Positions 30,129-38,540 of a stretch of 42,455 nucleotides of DNA are shown piece by piece. The DNA is taken from positions 121,496-163,950 of the forward strand of contig JAAUZM010000029.1 of assembly GCA_014804605.1 (NCBI GenBank), in the 5' to 3' direction. This DNA comes from Lachnospiraceae bacterium (lineage in GTDB: Bacteria; Bacillota; Clostridia; Lachnospirales; Lachnospiraceae). A program made the position numbers and the translations under genes. Position 1 is the first letter of the stretch; each line of letters starts with the position of its first letter. The notes under the pieces were generated by a model that was not told the origin of the DNA, searched no databases, and was given only the letters and a program-made list of their open reading frames with translations.

Positions 30129-30422
30129 ATTATTTCTCCCTCAGGTCTGTGGTTAAGATACAGTGCATTTTCATCAGGAACCGCATCGCGGATGCTGAAT
30201 GTGTATTTATTATATCATGAATTTGATATTTTTGTATATAACCTTATCAAGCTATGTTTTTTCAATCAATTTAGAAGCGTATGTTGCGGGAAGCTCAATA
30301 TTGCTCCATGTCATATATTTATCATTTTTTTCACTTTTTTGATATATATATCCCAAAAAAAACAGTAGAATTTAAAACAAACAGATAGCGCTACTTTTGG
30401 CAAATGCAAAAGGAGAAAGTAT
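30129..30422. promoter_or_regulatory. AT-rich control region between AraC and the coiled-coil paralogue
   Basis: No gene is seen. It holds the first copy of the 36-base repeat (30210-30245), a minus-strand TATAAT (30209-30214) that could serve the AraC gene, and a 69-base segment (30308-30376) alignable to the leader at 9192-9260. AGGAG lies before the ATG at 30423. Confidence 0.6.
30210..30245 (+). repeat. 36-base regulatory repeat, copy 1
   Basis: It matches 30767-30802 in 33 of 36 positions by eye, with 29 of 31 in the core 30215-30245. It carries a TATAAC-like -10 element in the same place as copy 2. It lies 82-117 bases upstream of the AraC start. Confidence 0.8.
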
Positions 30423-30710
30423 ATGATGGAGAAAGAGTTTTCAAAGCTGACGCGGCAGGAATTGCTTGAGCGATTGCTTTTGCAAGGTCAGAAACAAAGG
30501 CAATTGGAAGAACAAATTGCTGAGATGACTGAGCAGATTTATATATTGGAACAATGTTTTAATGTTAAAGACAGGCTGATTGTGGAGCTGGAAGGGTATT
30601 TAGACGAAAACGATGAACAAATTGCTGCACTGAAAAAAAGCCTTAGTGAAAAAGATAACCAGATAGAGAGGCTGAGCGCCAGTTTGGAGCAAATGTTTAA
30701 GAGCCCGTAA
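30423..30710 (+). CDS. Short coiled-coil paralogue of the 9315 protein
   Basis: A 95-residue protein. The first 35 residues (EKEFSKLTRQELLERLLL, then QLEEQIAEMTEQ) closely match the protein at 9315. The rest is a shorter coiled coil with repeats such as DENDEQIAALKKSLSEKDNQI and no Cys ladder; the protein has a single Cys near residue 40. There is no signal peptide. AGGAG precedes the ATG, and the upstream segment is shared with the 9315 gene. It sits directly before the GH16 gene. Function is unknown; the recurring N-terminal motif suggests a small family used beside surface or secretion loci. Confidence 0.8.
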   Translation: MMEKEFSKLTRQELLERLLLQGQKQRQLEEQIAEMTEQIYILEQCFNVKDRLIVELEGYLDENDEQIAALKKSLSEKDNQIERLSASLEQMFKSP

Positions 30711-30718
30711 GTTCGGAG

Positions 30719-30738
30719 AATCTGCAAAATAGCAGATT
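30719..30738 (+). terminator. Weak hairpin after the coiled-coil paralogue
   Basis: AATCTGC pairs with GCAGATT (7 bp) around a 6-base loop. No clean U tract follows, so it may be an attenuator-like hairpin or chance. Confidence 0.3.
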
Positions 30739-30766
30739 GACAAGGACTTTCTGGCTTGCTTTTGTT

Positions 30767-30802
30767 TTATGTCATGAATCTGATATTTTTGTATATAATC
30801 TT
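30767..30802 (+). repeat. 36-base regulatory repeat, copy 2, with -10 element of the GH16 gene
   Basis: It matches copy 1 at 30210-30245. It contains TATAAT (30794-30799) about 73 bases before the GH16 start but no recognisable -35 box, the pattern of an activator-dependent promoter. Confidence 0.8.
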
Positions 30803-30871
30803 GTATATTGAAAGCGGATATCAGGTTATAATTCTGACATAATCGTAGAAGTGGAAACGAAAGGAGTTAAT

Positions 30872-33259
30872 ATGAAAAAGAACTTATGGAAAAGTATAGT
30901 GGCAATTCTTACAGTGGGGGCAGTTATTCCGTTTACTGTGTCCTGCGGTAGCAATGAGGGAGGAGAAAACGTGAATACGGAGAATACGGAAACTGTTGTA
31001 TCGGAAGATGATCATTCGGAGCCGGAGAACCCGGAAACGAACGAGCCGGAAGCCGGTCATGAAGGATACACTCTGGTATGGGAGGAGCAGTTCGATGGGG
31101 ATTCCCTGAATAGGGATGACTGGAATGTTGAGCTGCATGATCCGGGATGGGTGAATGAGGAATGGCAGGCATATGTTGATTCCACTGACAATATTTACAT
31201 AGAAGACGGGGATCTGGTAATCAAACCGATCGAAACGGTAAATGAAGACGGAACGAAATCTTATACATCAGGAAGAGTGAATACGCAGAACAAACATGAC
31301 TTCAAGTACGGGCTGTTTGAAGCCAGACTGAAGGTTCCGAAAGGACAGGGATTTCTGCCGGCATTCTGGATGATGCCCACGAGTGAAAATCTCTATGGAC
31401 AATGGCCCAGATGCGGTGAGATCGATATTATGGAAATTATGGGACAGGCAACGAACACTTTATACGGAACGATTCATTTCGGCAATCCCCACAGCGAAAG
31501 TCAGGGGACTTATGTATTGGAAGGGAGTAAATTTTCCGATGATTACCATATCTTTAGTGTAGAGTGGGAGCCGGGAAAGATCAGCTGGTATGTGGACGGT
31601 AATCTGTTCCATACGGAGAATGACTGGTATTCCAGGACAGAAGGACAGGGTGAAATTACTTATCCGGCGCCTTTTGACCAGCCGTTCTATATCATTCTGA
31701 ATCTGGCTGTCGGCGGCAGCTGGGTAGGATATCCTAATTCAACCACGGACATTGCGAATGCGGAATACAGAATTGATTATGTACGGGCATACCAGAAGGA
31801 CAGCTATGATGAGAATGTGGAAAAGCCGGTCGAGGAGGTTGTTATACGGGAACCGGATGAGAACGGGAATTATGTCAATAACGGAGATTTCGCTGATGCG
31901 GAGGATTTAACGGATGAGTCGGACTGGAAGTTCCTCACGGCTCTTGGAGGGGCGGCAACCGCCCAGATTCAGGACAATGAGATATTCATTGATTCCACAG
32001 CAGAAGGAACTGAGGAGTATAGTGTGCAGCTCGTGCAACCGGATATTCCGATGCAGAGGGGTGGCACATACCTGATCAGCTTTGATGCTTACGCAGATGC
32101 GGACAGAATTATGAAGGTAGCTGTAACAGCACCCTACCGCGACTGGATTCGTTATTTTGAAGATACGCCGGTGGATCTGACAACTACAAAGCAGACATAT
32201 ACATTTGAATTTACAATGAAGGACAGTGATGATGGTAGGGGACGTCTGGAGTATAATATGGGTGCGGATGGTTCCACGGCAGGCATTCATATAAGCAATG
32301 TATCGGTTATTAAGACGGGTGAAGTGGATCTTGGCAGTGAAGAAAAGACTGTGCTGGCGGACGGAAACTATGTCTATAACGGAAGCTTTCAGGAGGGTAC
32401 AGGCCGTATGGAATACTGGGATACATCGGCTGCAGGCGCTGCGGAAGTCACGGTAACCAATGAAAATAACATAAGGAAACTGAAAGTGTCGGTTCCGGAA
32501 GGAATCACAGCTGATGAGCCGGCGGTGATCTTCCAGCAGGGGCTCGCATTGCCGGAAGGAGACTATGCAGTAAGTTTTCTTGCTGAAGGAGAAAGCGGAA
32601 AGCATGTGAATGTAACAGTGGCCGGTCAGGAGTTTGAAGTGGAGCTGACAGGTCGGGAGCAGAGTTTTGGTCAGAAACTCAGTATTGCCGGCAAATTGGC
32701 AGAGGAGGACGCACGTATTGCATTTACGTTTAGTGAACCCGGAGTGTTCTATCTGGATGATGTCCGTGTCGAAGAGGACAGTCTGATCAAGAACGGAAGT
32801 TTCAATGCGGGATTTGCAGGATATGAGGTCTATGCGTACAGTGCTTCCGATGTGGAATATGTGGTGGACAGCCTGAGCGAAGAAAATGCGGCAGATTTCT
32901 CGATCCTCAATACGGGAGATGAGGCATGGAAGATTCAGCTGAAGCAGAATAATATTGAATTGCAAAATGGGCAGTGGTACAGACTTTCTCTGAATGCAAA
33001 GTCGGATATTGACAGAAAGCTCATGTTTGCGATTCAGAGAGACGGAACGGATGATGATGACTGGACGCCCTATTCAGGAGAATCGATTGTGGAGCTTGGC
33101 AGTGATTATCAGACCTATGAAATAGAGTTTCAGATGGAAGCAGATACTGATCTTAAGTCTGTACTGAGTATTTCCATGGGAGCCGTTGATGGAACGCAGA
33201 TCGGACAGAAACACCGTGTATGTATTGATAATATCACTCTGGAAAAGATTGAAAAATAA
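30872..33259 (+). CDS. GH16 laminarinase-like lipoprotein with three carbohydrate-binding-like modules
   Basis: A 795-residue exported endo-beta-glucanase candidate. The signal ends TVSC (Cys25, lipobox slightly atypical), followed by an acidic linker. The GH16 domain spans about 65-315 with catalytic motif EIDIME (E183 and E188), as in beta-1,3-glucanases. Three beta-sandwich modules follow (about 330-490, 500-645 and 650-795), each starting like NGDF or NGSF, as in CBM4/9-type modules. The start at 30872 is chosen because AAAGGAG lies 5 bases upstream; an ATG 7 codons earlier has no site. It is 57 bases before a GH94 gene, with no terminator between. Likely substrate is laminarin or cereal mixed-linkage glucan. 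Confidence 0.9.
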   Translation: MKKNLWKSIVAILTVGAVIPFTVSCGSNEGGENVNTENTETVVSEDDHSEPENPETNEPEAGHEGYTLVWEEQFDGDSLNRDDWNVELHDPGWVNEEWQAYVDSTDNIYIEDGDLVIKPIETVNEDGTKSYTSGRVNTQNKHDFKYGLFEARLKVPKGQGFLPAFWMMPTSENLYGQWPRCGEIDIMEIMGQATNTLYGTIHFGNPHSESQGTYVLEGSKFSDDYHIFSVEWEPGKISWYVDGNLFHTENDWYSRTEGQGEITYPAPFDQPFYIILNLAVGGSWVGYPNSTTDIANAEYRIDYVRAYQKDSYDENVEKPVEEVVIREPDENGNYVNNGDFADAEDLTDESDWKFLTALGGAATAQIQDNEIFIDSTAEGTEEYSVQLVQPDIPMQRGGTYLISFDAYADADRIMKVAVTAPYRDWIRYFEDTPVDLTTTKQTYTFEFTMKDSDDGRGRLEYNMGADGSTAGIHISNVSVIKTGEVDLGSEEKTVLADGNYVYNGSFQEGTGRMEYWDTSAAGAAEVTVTNENNIRKLKVSVPEGITADEPAVIFQQGLALPEGDYAVSFLAEGESGKHVNVTVAGQEFEVELTGREQSFGQKLSIAGKLAEEDARIAFTFSEPGVFYLDDVRVEEDSLIKNGSFNAGFAGYEVYAYSASDVEYVVDSLSEENAADFSILNTGDEAWKIQLKQNNIELQNGQWYRLSLNAKSDIDRKLMFAIQRDGTDDDDWTPYSGESIVELGSDYQTYEIEFQMEADTDLKSVLSISMGAVDGTQIGQKHRVCIDNITLEKIEK

Positions 33260-33315
33260 AGAGCTATGTTTGTGAATCGGTTTTACAATATCTAATATTT
33301 TGAAGGAGAATGAGA

Positions 33316-35730
33316 ATGAAGTTTGGTTATTTTGATGATGCGAAACGAGAATATGTAATTGACAGGCCGGATACACCGGCACCTTGGGCGAACTATCTTG
33401 GTTCCCCGGAGTATGGCGCTATTATTTCCAACAATGCCGGCGGATACAGCTTTGCGAAATCCGGCGCCAACGGCAGGATCCTGCGTTATGTTTTTAATAA
33501 TTTCGATCAGCCCGGACGTTACATTTATATCCGTGATAACGCGAGTAAAGATTATTGGTCTGCATCGTGGCAGCCGGTGGGGAAGGATCTTGCAGATTAT
33601 AAAAGTGAATGCCGCCATGGAACGGCATACACCAGAATGAATGCGGATTATAGTGATATTCATTCAGAGGCTTTATATTATGTTCCGCTGGACAGATCCT
33701 ATGAAATCTGGAATCTGAAAGTGACGAATCTTTCTAAGGAAGCAAGAAGTCTGACGATTACAGGATACGCAGAGTTTACCAATGTCAATAATTATGAGCA
33801 TGATCAGGTGAATTTACAGTATTCGCAGTTTATTACAAGGACAGCTTTTAAGGGAAATCGGATTTGTCAGATGATCCATGGAAATCTGGATACTTTGGAG
33901 AAAGGCAAGGATGTAGATAACAAAACTGTTATTGAGCGCTTTTTTGGTCTGGCAGGAGCGGAAGTTTCTTCATATTGCGGAGATAAAGAACAGTTCCTTG
34001 GGCGGTATCATGGTTATGGCAATCCCGAGGGCGTGATTCGGGGAGATCTCGGAGGAGAACTTAATTATAATGAAAACGGATGCGGCGTTCTTTCAGCTCA
34101 GCTTTCATTAGCACCGGGAGAGACGAAGAGTATAGCGTTTGTTCTGGGTATGAAAGAGAACGCAGAAGCAGAGAGTATTTTGGAACAGTATCAGAATCCC
34201 GAAGAAACATGCGGGAAGGAGCTGGAGGAATTGATTGCCTATTGGCATGGGAAGCTCTCTCATTTTCAAGTGAAAACACCCAGTCCTGAATTTGATACCA
34301 TGATTAATACTTGGAATGCTTATAACTGCTTTATGACATTTATATGGTCACGTGCGGCTTCTTTTATTTATTGCGGTCTTCGCAACGGATACGGCTACCG
34401 TGATACGGTGCAGGATATACAGGGGGTGATCCATCTTGCGCCGGAAATGGCAGTGGAGAAGATTCGTTTCATGCTTTCAGCGCAGGTGGATAACGGCGGT
34501 GGTCTGCCTCTTGTAAAGTTTACCCATAGCGCAGGGCATGAGGATACGCCGGATGATCCGTCTTATGTACAGGAAACAGGACATCCTGCATACCGGGCGG
34601 ATGATGCGCTGTGGTTGTTCCCGACGGTTTACAAATATGTTTCCGAAGCAGGAGATCTTTCTTTTATTGACGAGGTTATTCCCTTCGCAAATAAGGGCGA
34701 TGGTACAGTATATGAACATCTGAAACGCGCCATTGATTTTTCCATGAACCATTTGGGAATTCATGGTATGCCCGCCGGATTGTACGCGGATTGGAATGAC
34801 TGCCTGAGGCTTGGCAAAGACGGGGAATCTTCTTTCGTGGCGCTGCAGTTTTATTATGCCATGACAATTATGAAGAAATTTGCTGCATATAAAGAAGATC
34901 AGGATTATATTGGTTATCTGGATGAGAAACAGGAGAAACTCGGATCAATCATACAAGAACTTTGCTGGAACGAAGACAGATTTATTCGGGGATTTACGGA
35001 AAAAGGTGAAGTTATCGGGAAACGTACGGATCCGGAAGCAAATATGTGGTTGAATCCCCAGAGTTGGGCAGTGATCAGCGGATTGGCCACGGATGAGCAG
35101 GCAGATGCGGCATTGGATACGGTATTCGAAAGATTGAATACGGAATATGGAGCGCTCTTAATGGATCCGCCGTATCATGAGAATGCTTTTGACGGTGCAC
35201 TTGCAGTGATTTATAATCCGGGAACGAAAGAAAACTCAGGTATTTTTTCACAGTCACAGGGCTGGATCATTCTTGCAGAGGCGCTTAGGGGGCATGGGGA
35301 TCGTGCTTATACATATTTTATGGAAAACGCCCCGGCAGCTCAGAATGACAGAGCGGAGATACGCAGGCTGGAGCCATATTGTTACGGGCAGTTTACGGAA
35401 GGAAAGGCAAGTCCGCATTTCGGACGGTCTCATGTGCACTGGCTGACAGGAACCGCCTCTACGGTTATGGTAGGATGCGTAGAGGGAATACTGGGCATGC
35501 GCCCTGATTTCTATGGACTCAGGATAGCGCCTTCGATTCCGAAGGAATGGGAAGCTTTTGAAATTGAGAAAGATTTCAGAGGGTACCATTTGCATATCGT
35601 AGTCAGAAACCCCGGACATGCGGAGTCAGGCTGCAAGAAACTTATGGTAAATGGGAGAGAAATGGAAGGAGATTATATTCCGGAAGAATTCCTAAAGGGG
35701 CAGTCGGAAATTGAATTGATCATGTCATAA
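33316..35730 (+). CDS. GH94 disaccharide phosphorylase
   Basis: An 804-residue cytoplasmic enzyme of glycoside hydrolase family 94, which splits a beta-linked glucose disaccharide with phosphate to give glucose 1-phosphate. The N-terminal beta-sandwich starts MKFGYFDD and has GGYSFAKSG; the (alpha/alpha)6 domain carries the catalytic Asp in YADWNDCLRLG. Cellobiose, laminaribiose and longer dextrin phosphorylases share these motifs. The GH16 neighbour favours laminaribiose or cellobiose. The start at 33316 is preferred over 33310, since AAGGAG is then 7 bases away. It forms an operon with the GH16 gene and ends in a terminator. Confidence 0.9.
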   Translation: MKFGYFDDAKREYVIDRPDTPAPWANYLGSPEYGAIISNNAGGYSFAKSGANGRILRYVFNNFDQPGRYIYIRDNASKDYWSASWQPVGKDLADYKSECRHGTAYTRMNADYSDIHSEALYYVPLDRSYEIWNLKVTNLSKEARSLTITGYAEFTNVNNYEHDQVNLQYSQFITRTAFKGNRICQMIHGNLDTLEKGKDVDNKTVIERFFGLAGAEVSSYCGDKEQFLGRYHGYGNPEGVIRGDLGGELNYNENGCGVLSAQLSLAPGETKSIAFVLGMKENAEAESILEQYQNPEETCGKELEELIAYWHGKLSHFQVKTPSPEFDTMINTWNAYNCFMTFIWSRAASFIYCGLRNGYGYRDTVQDIQGVIHLAPEMAVEKIRFMLSAQVDNGGGLPLVKFTHSAGHEDTPDDPSYVQETGHPAYRADDALWLFPTVYKYVSEAGDLSFIDEVIPFANKGDGTVYEHLKRAIDFSMNHLGIHGMPAGLYADWNDCLRLGKDGESSFVALQFYYAMTIMKKFAAYKEDQDYIGYLDEKQEKLGSIIQELCWNEDRFIRGFTEKGEVIGKRTDPEANMWLNPQSWAVISGLATDEQADAALDTVFERLNTEYGALLMDPPYHENAFDGALAVIYNPGTKENSGIFSQSQGWIILAEALRGHGDRAYTYFMENAPAAQNDRAEIRRLEPYCYGQFTEGKASPHFGRSHVHWLTGTASTVMVGCVEGILGMRPDFYGLRIAPSIPKEWEAFEIEKDFRGYHLHIVVRNPGHAESGCKKLMVNGREMEGDYIPEEFLKGQSEIELIMS

Positions 35731-35753
35731 ATGTATATGCAACTAAAACAAAA

Positions 35754-35803
35754 ACCCGTTTCTTTTAGGTGGAACATACTAATGGAAACGGGTATTCCTT
35801 TCT
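35754..35803 (+). terminator. Rho-independent terminator after the GH94 gene
   Basis: A 9-bp stem (35754-35762 with 35785-35793) and a 22-base loop are followed by ATTCCTTTCT. Confidence 0.7.
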
Positions 35804-35830
35804 GATAATCTATGAATGTTCAAACTCCTA

Positions 35831-35859
35831 TTGACAATCGTAGCATCCTACCATATAAT
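35831..35859 (+). promoter_or_regulatory. Consensus SigA promoter of the MarR-MATE operon
   Basis: TTGACA (35831-35836) and TATAAT (35854-35859) are exactly 17 bases apart, both full consensus, 33 bases before the start at 35892. Confidence 0.9.
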
Positions 35860-35875
35860 TTCCGTAGGATGCTAC
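35840..35875. promoter_or_regulatory. Perfect 12-bp inverted repeat operator of the MarR regulator
   Basis: GTAGCATCCTAC (35840-35851) is the exact inverse of GTAGGATGCTAC (35864-35875), with 12 bases between. The left arm fills the promoter spacer and the right arm follows the -10 box, so bound repressor would block the polymerase. The gene directly downstream is MarR, so autoregulation is likely. Confidence 0.85.
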
Positions 35876-35891
35876 AAAAGGAGGACGCACG

Positions 35892-36314
35892 ATGAATATC
35901 AACAAAGCAGCAATCTTAATCAAAAAAGCCTCACTTGAATTTGAAAAGGTCGCCAATCCGATCTTTGTGGAATATGATCTGACCGCATCGCAGTACAGGA
36001 TTCTCAAATTTCTTTACACAAGCGAATCGCGGACTGCGCGTGTAGTGGATTTAGAAAAGCACTATTCTATGACACATCCTACTACACTGGGTCTGCTGGA
36101 GCAGTTGGAAAAGAAAGGTTTTATAAGGCGTGTGCCGAATCCGAATGATGCCAGAGGAAAGCTCGTGGCGTTAACAGAAAAAGCGGATGTTATGCAAAAT
36201 GAATTAGAGATATTAGGGGATAAGATTGAGAAGAAACTGACGCGGCGGCTGACAGCAGAGGAAACCGTGCAGCTTATCGGGCTGCTAAATAAACTGCTGG
36301 GGCTGGATCAATAG
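35892..36314 (+). CDS. MarR-family transcription regulator
   Basis: A 140-residue winged-helix repressor. Dimerisation helices lie at both ends. The recognition region reads VVDLEKHYSMTHPTTLGLLEQLEKKGFIRR, and the wing has PNPNDARGKLVALT with the DxR signature. AGGAGG is placed before the ATG. It probably represses its own operon, which continues with a MATE exporter 52 bases later, and responds to a toxic compound or metabolite. The ligand is not evident. Confidence 0.92.
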   Translation: MNINKAAILIKKASLEFEKVANPIFVEYDLTASQYRILKFLYTSESRTARVVDLEKHYSMTHPTTLGLLEQLEKKGFIRRVPNPNDARGKLVALTEKADVMQNELEILGDKIEKKLTRRLTAEETVQLIGLLNKLLGLDQ

Positions 36315-36366
36315 GGAGTTATAAGATAAACCGCAAAAGCAACGAGCATGAGGAGAGATATTTATT

Positions 36367-37746
36367 TTGGAGAAAGAAATCGTTAAGGAACAAAATCCAT
36401 TAGGAACAAGACCGATACCGAAGATGCTTCTATCGCTGGCGGTTCCGGCTGTAATTGCCAATCTGGTCAATGCCGTTTACAATATTGTCGATCAAATATT
36501 TATCGGGAATAAGATCGGTTATCTTGGAAATGCCGCAACAAATGTTGCCTTTCCATTAACTACAATCTGTATGGCGATAGGGTTGATGGTCGGCCTTGGC
36601 TCTGCGGCTGGATTCAATTTGAATCTTGGGAAGAAAAAACCGGAGGAGGCAAAGGGGATAGCGGGGACTGCTTTTACATCCCTTCTGCTCTGCGGCATAC
36701 TGATCTGCATTTTGGTGAGACTTTTTTTGCAGCCACTTATGGTGGCCTTTGGCGCTACGGAGGATATTCTGTCTTATGCGATGGAGTATTCCGGTATTAC
36801 CTCTTTTGGGATGCCATTCCTGCTCTTTTCCACGGGTACGAATCCATTGGTTCGTGGCGATGGAAATGCACGGTATTCTATGGCCGCTGTTATCACAGGT
36901 GCAATTTTGAATATCATATTGGATTATACTTTTATGTATGTCTTTAGCTGGGGAATTGCCGGAGCGGCATGGGCTACTGTGATCGGACAGATTGTCTCGG
37001 CGGTTTTATTGATGCTGTACTTCCCAAAGTTTCAGCACGTAAAATTTAAGACAGGTGACTTTCTCCCAAAAGGGAAATATATCATACAGATCTGCAGGCT
37101 GGGTTTTTCATCGTTTGCTTTCCAGTCATCCACCCTTGTGGTGCAGGTGGTACTCAACAATCTGCTCAGGACTTATGGAGCACAGTCCGTGTACGGCAGT
37201 GAAATTACCATCGCAGTGGCCGGAATCATGCAAAAAATCAATACAATCTTTGTAGCTGTCGTGATTGGAGTCGTGCAGGGGTCACAGCCGATTTGCAGTT
37301 TTAATTACGGCGCAAGAAAATATAAAAGGGTGCGTGAAACGGTGCGGCTTCTGATGGTTTCGACAACAGTCCTGTCAACGGTTGTATTTCTTCTGATACA
37401 GTGTTTCCCGAGACAAATCATGAGTCTGTTCGGAGAAGGCACAGAGGAATATTTTGAGTTTGCAATAAAGTATGCAAAGGGATTTACTGCAGTTATGTTT
37501 CTAAATGGCATACAGACTTCCTGCACAACCTTCTTTCCTTCCATCGGAAAGGCGTGGAAAGGCTCTGTCATATCGCTTTCCAAGCAGCTTGTTTTGCTTG
37601 TGCCGCTTCTCATTCTGTTAACGCAATGGCTGGGACTAAACGGAATCATAATTGCAACTCCGATTTCAGATGCGCTGGCATTTATGATCGCTGCATTGTT
37701 TCTTTGTTTCGAGATGAAGCACATGCCAAAAGAAGATGTGGCTTAA
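36367..37746 (+). CDS. MATE-family multidrug/cation exporter
   Basis: A 459-residue membrane transporter with twelve predicted helices that exports drugs or metabolites in exchange for Na+ or H+. Family features are the start segment LGTRPIPKMLLSLAVPAV, NLVNAVYNIVDQIFIG and the second-half repeat VVQGSQPICSFNYGARKYKR. The start is TTG at 36367, with AGGAG 11 bases upstream; the family N-terminus fits this start and no ATG is better placed. It follows MarR and probably is derepressed with it. The substrate is unknown. Confidence 0.9.
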   Translation: MEKEIVKEQNPLGTRPIPKMLLSLAVPAVIANLVNAVYNIVDQIFIGNKIGYLGNAATNVAFPLTTICMAIGLMVGLGSAAGFNLNLGKKKPEEAKGIAGTAFTSLLLCGILICILVRLFLQPLMVAFGATEDILSYAMEYSGITSFGMPFLLFSTGTNPLVRGDGNARYSMAAVITGAILNIILDYTFMYVFSWGIAGAAWATVIGQIVSAVLLMLYFPKFQHVKFKTGDFLPKGKYIIQICRLGFSSFAFQSSTLVVQVVLNNLLRTYGAQSVYGSEITIAVAGIMQKINTIFVAVVIGVVQGSQPICSFNYGARKYKRVRETVRLLMVSTTVLSTVVFLLIQCFPRQIMSLFGEGTEEYFEFAIKYAKGFTAVMFLNGIQTSCTTFFPSIGKAWKGSVISLSKQLVLLVPLLILLTQWLGLNGIIIATPISDALAFMIAALFLCFEMKHMPKEDVA

Positions 37747-37789
37747 TGCATTACTGGAAAAAGAAATTGAGAAGAGGAAAGGATTTTAT

Positions 37790-38479
37790 ATGTGGAAAAA
37801 AAGGATTGTGGCCATGGCGGTGCCGATGTTTCCGGGGATGTCTGCCTGTTCCTTCACTATGGATGAATCAACTGAATTAGTTGAACCACCCGCTGTGGAG
37901 CAGAAGACGTTCTCTGATGATAGTGCCGCAGAGGAAGCTGGCGAATTGGAAGAGGATGAGGAAATGGGCGAAGCGGCTGAACTTCCTCGAATCAATGCGG
38001 GTGAAACAGCGACAGGGAAAAGTATCTATGTAGATCAAAATGGTGCTGCAGCTACGATTCCAGATGGATTTACGGTTTCTGGGAACAACGATGAAAGCAT
38101 GATCCATACGGGGCTTGTGATGATTGGTTCAGATGAAAGTGAGTTTGTATGGGTACCGATTGCGGAAACGGAGGTCGTGGAGGACAGTACGAGTTGGGGA
38201 AATTATAGTAATAATACATTTGCAGATGTCAGAGGCTATGGAGAAACAGGACAGTGGGAAGAAACAAAGGCGAATAATATCTATGATCTTGCAGGTAATT
38301 ACTGGGAGTGGACGCAGGAGCGATCTGGTGGGGAAAGTTATGCCGCCAGAGCCGGAGGATACAGCATCATGGGTGGAGCCTGTACTGGCTATAATTATCC
38401 GGTGGTATTTCGCAGTGGACTTCCGGGAAATGACCACCATCCCAACATTACGTTCCGAGCAGCGCTTTATCTGAATTAA
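37790..38479 (+). CDS. Lipoprotein with SUMF1/formylglycine-generating-enzyme-like domain
   Basis: A 229-residue exported protein. The start at 37790 (MWKKRIVAMAVPMFP) has AAAGGA upstream and gives a signal ending MSAC; an upstream ATG at 37736 would overlap the MATE gene and lacks a site. After an acidic linker (about 25-70), residues about 90-229 resemble the SUMF1-like fold, with FVWVPIAE, NIYDLAGNYWEWTQE, a RAGGYSIMGG segment and FRAALYLN at the end. This C-type-lectin-like fold often only binds ligands; the Cys pair of a real formylglycine enzyme is not evident, so catalysis is doubtful. It probably belongs to the MarR-MATE operon. Confidence 0.8.
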   Translation: MWKKRIVAMAVPMFPGMSACSFTMDESTELVEPPAVEQKTFSDDSAAEEAGELEEDEEMGEAAELPRINAGETATGKSIYVDQNGAAATIPDGFTVSGNNDESMIHTGLVMIGSDESEFVWVPIAETEVVEDSTSWGNYSNNTFADVRGYGETGQWEETKANNIYDLAGNYWEWTQERSGGESYAARAGGYSIMGGACTGYNYPVVFRSGLPGNDHHPNITFRAALYLN

Positions 38480-38540
38480 ATAAAAATGGTGGAGTTGAGC
38501 ACAATGAGCAAAATATTGTAGAAGGAAGGAGCCAGAGAAA

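Noticed and set aside
31907-32965. A 352-codon minus-strand open frame inside the GH16 gene
   Set aside because: It lies wholly opposite a well-supported enzyme gene, has no recognisable domain and its translation looks like shadow composition.
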